Source: CAYGZA01 sp964354135 (GTDB lineage Bacteria; Planctomycetota; Planctomycetia; Pirellulales; Thermoguttaceae). From it: a stretch of 6,046 nucleotides of DNA. Shown here piece after piece: positions 5,728 to 6,046 of this stretch (positions are counted from its first letter, which is position 1; the number at the start of each line of letters is the position of its first letter). The stretch spans positions 1 through 6,046 of the forward strand of contig CAYGZA010000364.1 of NCBI GenBank assembly GCA_964354135.1, written 5' to 3'. A program made the translations under genes and the position numbers. Below the pieces are notes generated by a model. The model was not told where the DNA came from. It did no database searches and saw only the letters and a program-made list of their open reading frames with translations.

Positions 5728-6046
5728 TGGCGTACCAGCCCCTGGAGGCATGGTCAACGATCTCCCGGGAAACCGCCGTGAAGTGCTGACCCGGCAACGA
5801 CTTGCGGCGAAAGCCAAGAACCCCATTTGGGCGTCAATTTCGCCTCTTGTGAATCTGGGGCGACCTGGGCCATGAACCCTTGGCTGGCCAACGTGTTGCG
5901 CGGCGGAATCTGCGGCCTTTCCACCCAGAGTGCGGCGCAGAGACTCGGCTTGACAGGGCCGTGGTCAACATTGCGTCGGGCGCGGTCCCACGAGGGCCCG
6001 TGGCCAACAATTCGCGAGCCTTTGGCAAGCCTGTGGCTCTAAAGAC

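Larger units (their letters stand above)
5616..6022 (+). repeat. Cluster of five TGGYCAAM motifs
   Basis: The motif occurs at 5616 (TGGCCAAA), 5751 (TGGTCAAC), 5885 (TGGCCAAC), 5962 (TGGTCAAC) and 6001 (TGGCCAAC), all on the plus strand. I noticed none in the coding part of the window. The copies at 5885, 5962 and 6001 are followed by similar bases (a TTGCG or TTCGCG core a few bases on). The last two are also preceded by GGGCC-G or GGGCCCG, which suggests diverged copies of a longer unit of about 22 bp. The function is unknown. Confidence 0.45.
5529..6046. other. Gene-free structured region after apbE
   Basis: No convincing gene is seen on either strand in this 518-bp stretch. The open frames are short, low in recognisable motifs and overlap one another. 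It does hold palindromes (CGGTACCG at 5571-5578 and GCCCGCGGGC at 5596-5605), a weak pair ACAACG/CGTTGT (5546-5551 and 5577-5582), the two hairpins listed separately, a sigma-54-like site and a cluster of TGGYCAAM motifs. It looks like intergenic repeat DNA rather than a decayed gene, although a pseudogene too worn to recognise cannot be excluded. Confidence 0.6.

Noticed and set aside
5950..5955. TTGACA hexamer as a -35 element
   Set aside because: No -10-like hexamer is found at 15-19 bases downstream.
5660..6042. Two overlapping 71-codon plus-strand open frames in the region after apbE
   Set aside because: They show no ribosome binding site, no recognisable domain and no good start. They run through hairpins and repeated motifs, so repeat DNA is a better explanation.

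Overview
The window reads as GC-rich bacterial chromosome, most likely from a planctomycete. This is inferred from gene content: a DUF1207-type secreted protein, a secreted FAD oxidoreductase of the type common in that phylum, beta-propeller repeats, and loose gene packing with structured intergenic DNA. No rRNA or other taxonomic marker is present, so the assignment is an inference.

Layout. (1) Positions 1-500, minus strand: a REP-associated tyrosine transposase (IS200/IS605-like Y1 family), cut by the left edge of the window. A small hairpin element lies just upstream of it (about 522-562). (2) Positions 501-731 separate this gene from a divergent one and hold a long two-part inverted repeat (654-711) directly in front of a strong ribosome binding site. 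(3) 732-1814, plus: a 360-residue exported DUF1207 protein, probably an outer-membrane beta-barrel. (4) 2000-4633, plus: an 877-residue exported protein joining an N-terminal beta-rich module, an FAD-dependent oxidoreductase domain and a six-bladed TolB/PD40-like propeller. (5) 4674-5528, plus: an ApbE-type FAD:protein FMN transferase starting 40 bp after the flavoprotein, probably in the same operon. Its GTG start lies inside an 18-bp tandem repeat. (6) 5529-6046: no recognisable gene, but two hairpins, a possible sigma-54 promoter-like site and a cluster of five TGGYCAAM motifs, which look like intergenic repeat DNA.

How the genes may work together. The flavoprotein and the flavin transferase make a plausible flavin-centred pair. 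However, the flavoprotein has a Sec-type signal peptide with no twin-arginine motif, the transferase has no export signal, and I could not find a clear ApbE target motif in the flavoprotein. Joint function is therefore a hypothesis. The DUF1207 protein lies upstream on the same strand, but a 185-bp gap with its own promoter-like hexamer suggests a separate transcript.

The points most worth a second look are the oxidoreductase-propeller fusion, the tandem repeat that duplicates the apbE start codon, the 654-711 inverted repeat, and the structured region after apbE. I see no CRISPR array, tRNA, rRNA or recognisable defence system.
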